A DNA stretch of 64,000 bases from contig JAGZUC010000004.1 in assembly GCA_018380195.1 (NCBI GenBank), forward strand, positions 1-64,000. The letters run 5' to 3'. Source of the DNA: Collinsella sp. GTDB lineage: Bacteria; Actinomycetota; Coriobacteriia; Coriobacteriales; Coriobacteriaceae. The translations under genes were made by a program, and so were the position numbers. This document shows positions 61,885-64,000 of the stretch, piece by piece (position 1 is the stretch's first letter; the number at the start of each line of letters is the position of its first letter). The notes under the pieces are model-generated. The model was given only the letters and a program-made list of their open reading frames with translations. It did not search any database and had not been told where the DNA came from.

Positions 61885-61945
61885 TATACGTGGGCAGTGC
61901 GGCTATCATGGTACTTTACCGATATCCGCACTGCTCACGTATACG
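61885..61945. repeat. GTATACGTGGGCAGTGCGG palindrome before the kinase gene
   Basis: 19-base arms 61885-61903 and 61927-61945 with one mismatch and a 23-base loop. It ends 31 bases before the kinase ATG. It could be an operator, a leader hairpin or another dispersed palindrome; no second copy is in the window. Confidence 0.75.
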
Positions 61946-61976
61946 TGCGGCAACCCATGCCAGACAAAGGAACGCC

Positions 61977-64000
61977 ATGGATACTACCGATAGCGCCTAT
62001 GGCGACAAACTCATCCGTCTCGATACGTTCGATACCGCCGTGGCGGTCGACCCCAGCGCCGAGGACGACGCCAAACGTCGGTTTATGACGCTTATTCTCC
62101 AGACGGCCCACCGCAACAACGGCAACATCGGGCACGTGCTGCGCGCGACCAACACGAGCGGCGAGGTCTTTGCCGTCAAGCTACTCAAGGACAACGCTAT
62201 CCTTTCCGGCCAAGCCCCCGACCGCTCCGCCGAGCAATCGGCCGCGCACCTGGCCAACACCGCTGCGCTGTTCGAGGAGTACCGTCATCTGTGTATCGTC
62301 TCGCACCTGCGCGGATTTCCGCGCGTCTATGGCTACGGCTCGTGTGAGAATGACCCGCTCATCCTCATGGAGTGGGTCGAGGGTACCTCGCTCAAGCAGG
62401 CGCTGCCCCTGCTTCCGCACGACGCCTCGGGCGGGCTGACCACCCAGATGGTCGCCGCCGTCGGAAACGCCGTGCTTCGTGCGCTCTTGATGACCCAAGG
62501 CCTCGTGAATCCGGTCATCCATCGGGACCTGTCGCCTGCCAATATCATGTTCCGCACCACCAGCCGAACGCTCGAGCAGCAGATTGCCGATTGCTCCTTT
62601 GACCCCTGCCTCATCGACATGGGCTCCGCGACCATGGCTCTCGGCGACGACACGATCACCCGGCGCGCCGACATCTGGCGCTTTGCCACGCCCGCATACG
62701 CCGCGCCCGAGATGCTCACGCAGGATATCGAAGGCATCGCGGCCCTTCGCCGTTCGCCGGCAATCGACGTCTATGCGCTTTCGAGCATTTTGTACCAGCT
62801 CTACAGCGGTCGCAAACCGTTCGATGTCGAGTCGACGGGTGCCGCGGCAACCGGCTCGTTCTACCTCATAAAGACCAAGACCAAGCCGGCACCGCTCGAG
62901 CCGCGCTGCAAGGACGATGAAGCGCTCGTCCAGATCATCATGAAAGGCATCTCAGTCGAGCAGGGCGATCGTCCCACCGAGCAGCAGATGCTCGAGGTGC
63001 TCTCGGCATACCTCACCGATGCCGAATCCGAGGGCCGCGAAGGCGCAGGAGACGAGGCCGCGATTGATATCGATTCTGGTACGCACCTTAAGGTCGACGT
63101 CACCGGCGAGCGCGCGAGAGAGATCCTGGAGCAGGCCCGGCACGATACCATGACCCGCCGCCGCTTTATTATCGGTGGCGTTGTCGCAGCCGTTGCGGGG
63201 CTTGGCGTTATCGGGGCGGCAACCCATGGCTTTGGCATCCCCGACTACTTGGACGGCATCCGCGGTTCACTTGACGACTACACCTGGGATCAGCTGCAGG
63301 AGATTTCGCTCAAGATTAAGGCCGCCGAGACCCGTAGCGAGGCACGCGAGATTGCCAAGCGCTATCATCTGCTCGATGACAACGGGCATATCCCCTATCC
63401 ATGCACTAAGCGCGTGAAGCTCACCAATGGGCTGCACGTCGGCGCGCAGCTCGTGGGCATCCGCCACGACGAGCTTCTGGACGGGACGGGCAAGGCCGGA
63501 CTGACGTTTATGTTCGATGCGGGTATTGCCGAGCGCAACGCTGCGGCTGAACCGCCGAGCGCCGGCTGGGCAGATTGCGAGCTGCGGGAATGGCTCAACG
63601 GCGACGGCCTTAAGCTGCTGCCCAACGAGTTGCGCGCACTCATTAAAGGGGTCAAGAAGGTCTCGAACAATGTGGGCGCCGCCAACAGCGCATCGTGCCT
63701 GAGCGAGTTGCCCGCAACCCTTTGGCTGCCCGCCATGGTCGAGCTGTGCGGTACGCAACCGTCCGATTCGTTTGCCGAGGACTATCACTACCTGGCAGAC
63801 ATCTACAACGGCGAGGGCAAGGAGTATCAGCTCTTCCGCGAGCTCAAGGTAAGTCCGTATACCACGAACGAGATGCTGGTTCGCCAGTGGAAGGGCAAGG
63901 ACACCTGCTGGTGGGAGCGCACGGTGAGCCCCGACTCATCGGAGACCGAAGGCACGCTCTACATAAACCGTGTGGGCCACGACGGCGACGCCTTTACGTA
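61977..64000 (+). CDS. Membrane-anchored Ser/Thr kinase with extracellular DUF6273-like domain (partial)
   Basis: At least 674 residues, open to the window end. Kinase domain ~40-340: Lys68 (FAVKLL), catalytic loop HRDLSPAN (His182-Asn189), and metal site DMG (214-216) in place of DFG. The usual glycine-rich loop is weak (NGNIGHVLRA). An RRRFIIGGVVAAVAGLGVIG helix near 390-412 is the TM segment. The outer part has a DUF6273-like fold (AGLTFMFDAGIAERN, ELREWLN). AAAGGAACG precedes the ATG. Probably a surface-sensing kinase acting with the FHA protein upstream. Confidence 0.85.
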   Translation, partial: MDTTDSAYGDKLIRLDTFDTAVAVDPSAEDDAKRRFMTLILQTAHRNNGNIGHVLRATNTSGEVFAVKLLKDNAILSGQAPDRSAEQSAAHLANTAALFEEYRHLCIVSHLRGFPRVYGYGSCENDPLILMEWVEGTSLKQALPLLPHDASGGLTTQMVAAVGNAVLRALLMTQGLVNPVIHRDLSPANIMFRTTSRTLEQQIADCSFDPCLIDMGSATMALGDDTITRRADIWRFATPAYAAPEMLTQDIEGIAALRRSPAIDVYALSSILYQLYSGRKPFDVESTGAAATGSFYLIKTKTKPAPLEPRCKDDEALVQIIMKGISVEQGDRPTEQQMLEVLSAYLTDAESEGREGAGDEAAIDIDSGTHLKVDVTGERAREILEQARHDTMTRRRFIIGGVVAAVAGLGVIGAATHGFGIPDYLDGIRGSLDDYTWDQLQEISLKIKAAETRSEAREIAKRYHLLDDNGHIPYPCTKRVKLTNGLHVGAQLVGIRHDELLDGTGKAGLTFMFDAGIAERNAAAEPPSAGWADCELREWLNGDGLKLLPNELRALIKGVKKVSNNVGAANSASCLSELPATLWLPAMVELCGTQPSDSFAEDYHYLADIYNGEGKEYQLFRELKVSPYTTNEMLVRQWKGKDTCWWERTVSPDSSETEGTLYINRVGHDGDAFT

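Overview
The window is GC-rich, densely packed bacterial chromosome. It has lipobox lipoproteins, an LAXTG-type wall-sorting signal, AddAB instead of RecBCD, tetrahydrofolate C1 enzymes, an [FeFe]-hydrogenase, a PTS with a GH4 phosphoglucosidase, and superoxide reductase. Together these suggest a strictly anaerobic Gram-positive of the Coriobacteriia, most like Collinsella; this assignment is inferred from gene content and style, not from a marker gene. No rRNA, tRNA, CRISPR array, insertion sequence or prophage was recognised.

Layout. 0-2 kb: folD-fchA (folate C1 interconversion). 2.2-6.5 kb: two tandem paralogous lipoproteins and a large Tat-exported, wall-anchored PI-PLC-like protein. 6.6-12.2 kb: a small PH-like protein, an orphan YhcG/DUF1016 nuclease, a zinc-ribbon protein, a cation-efflux pump and a single-pass membrane protein. 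12.4-14.1 kb: formate-tetrahydrofolate ligase. 14.2-16.4 kb: ruvC-ruvA-ruvB with 1-base stop/start overlaps. 16.6-22.6 kb: a NAD synthetase-like protein whose catalytic residues appear lost, a superoxide reductase lacking its second iron site, and a SWIM/SNF2 helicase. 22.8-33.5 kb: dnaE and addB-addA. 33.7-37.7 kb: a YerC-like regulator, a 4-TM protein, an Rrf2 regulator divergent from cysK, and mnmA. 37.9-45.2 kb: M42 aminopeptidase, Fe-alcohol dehydrogenase, a DUF1275 protein, a YgiQ radical-SAM protein, a CPBP protease and an orphan DinJ-like antitoxin.

45.4-51.5 kb is a four-gene operon read leftward: a NuoF/GltD-type flavoprotein, [FeFe]-hydrogenase, a Tat-lipoprotein binding protein and a fused ABC permease-ATPase, all overlapping or within a few bases. 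51.7-56.3 kb is an alpha-glucoside PTS operon (EIIA, LicT-type antiterminator, EIIBC, GH4). Its leader shows two mutually exclusive RNA structures expected of antiterminator control. 56.6-60.3 kb: a flavodoxin-ferredoxin protein and a DEAD-box helicase with a long Arg/Gly tail. 60.8-64 kb: an FHA-domain protein followed by a membrane-anchored Ser/Thr kinase that runs off the window.

The gaps between genes are unusually rich in palindromes. I count at least seven sequence families, several with copies elsewhere in the window, and several share a GGGAC core. Two ~240-base elements with inverted ends look like MITEs. This intergenic repeat load, the degenerate NAD synthetase, the hydrogenase-linked transporter, the PTS leader switch and the FHA-kinase pair are the points most worth following up.
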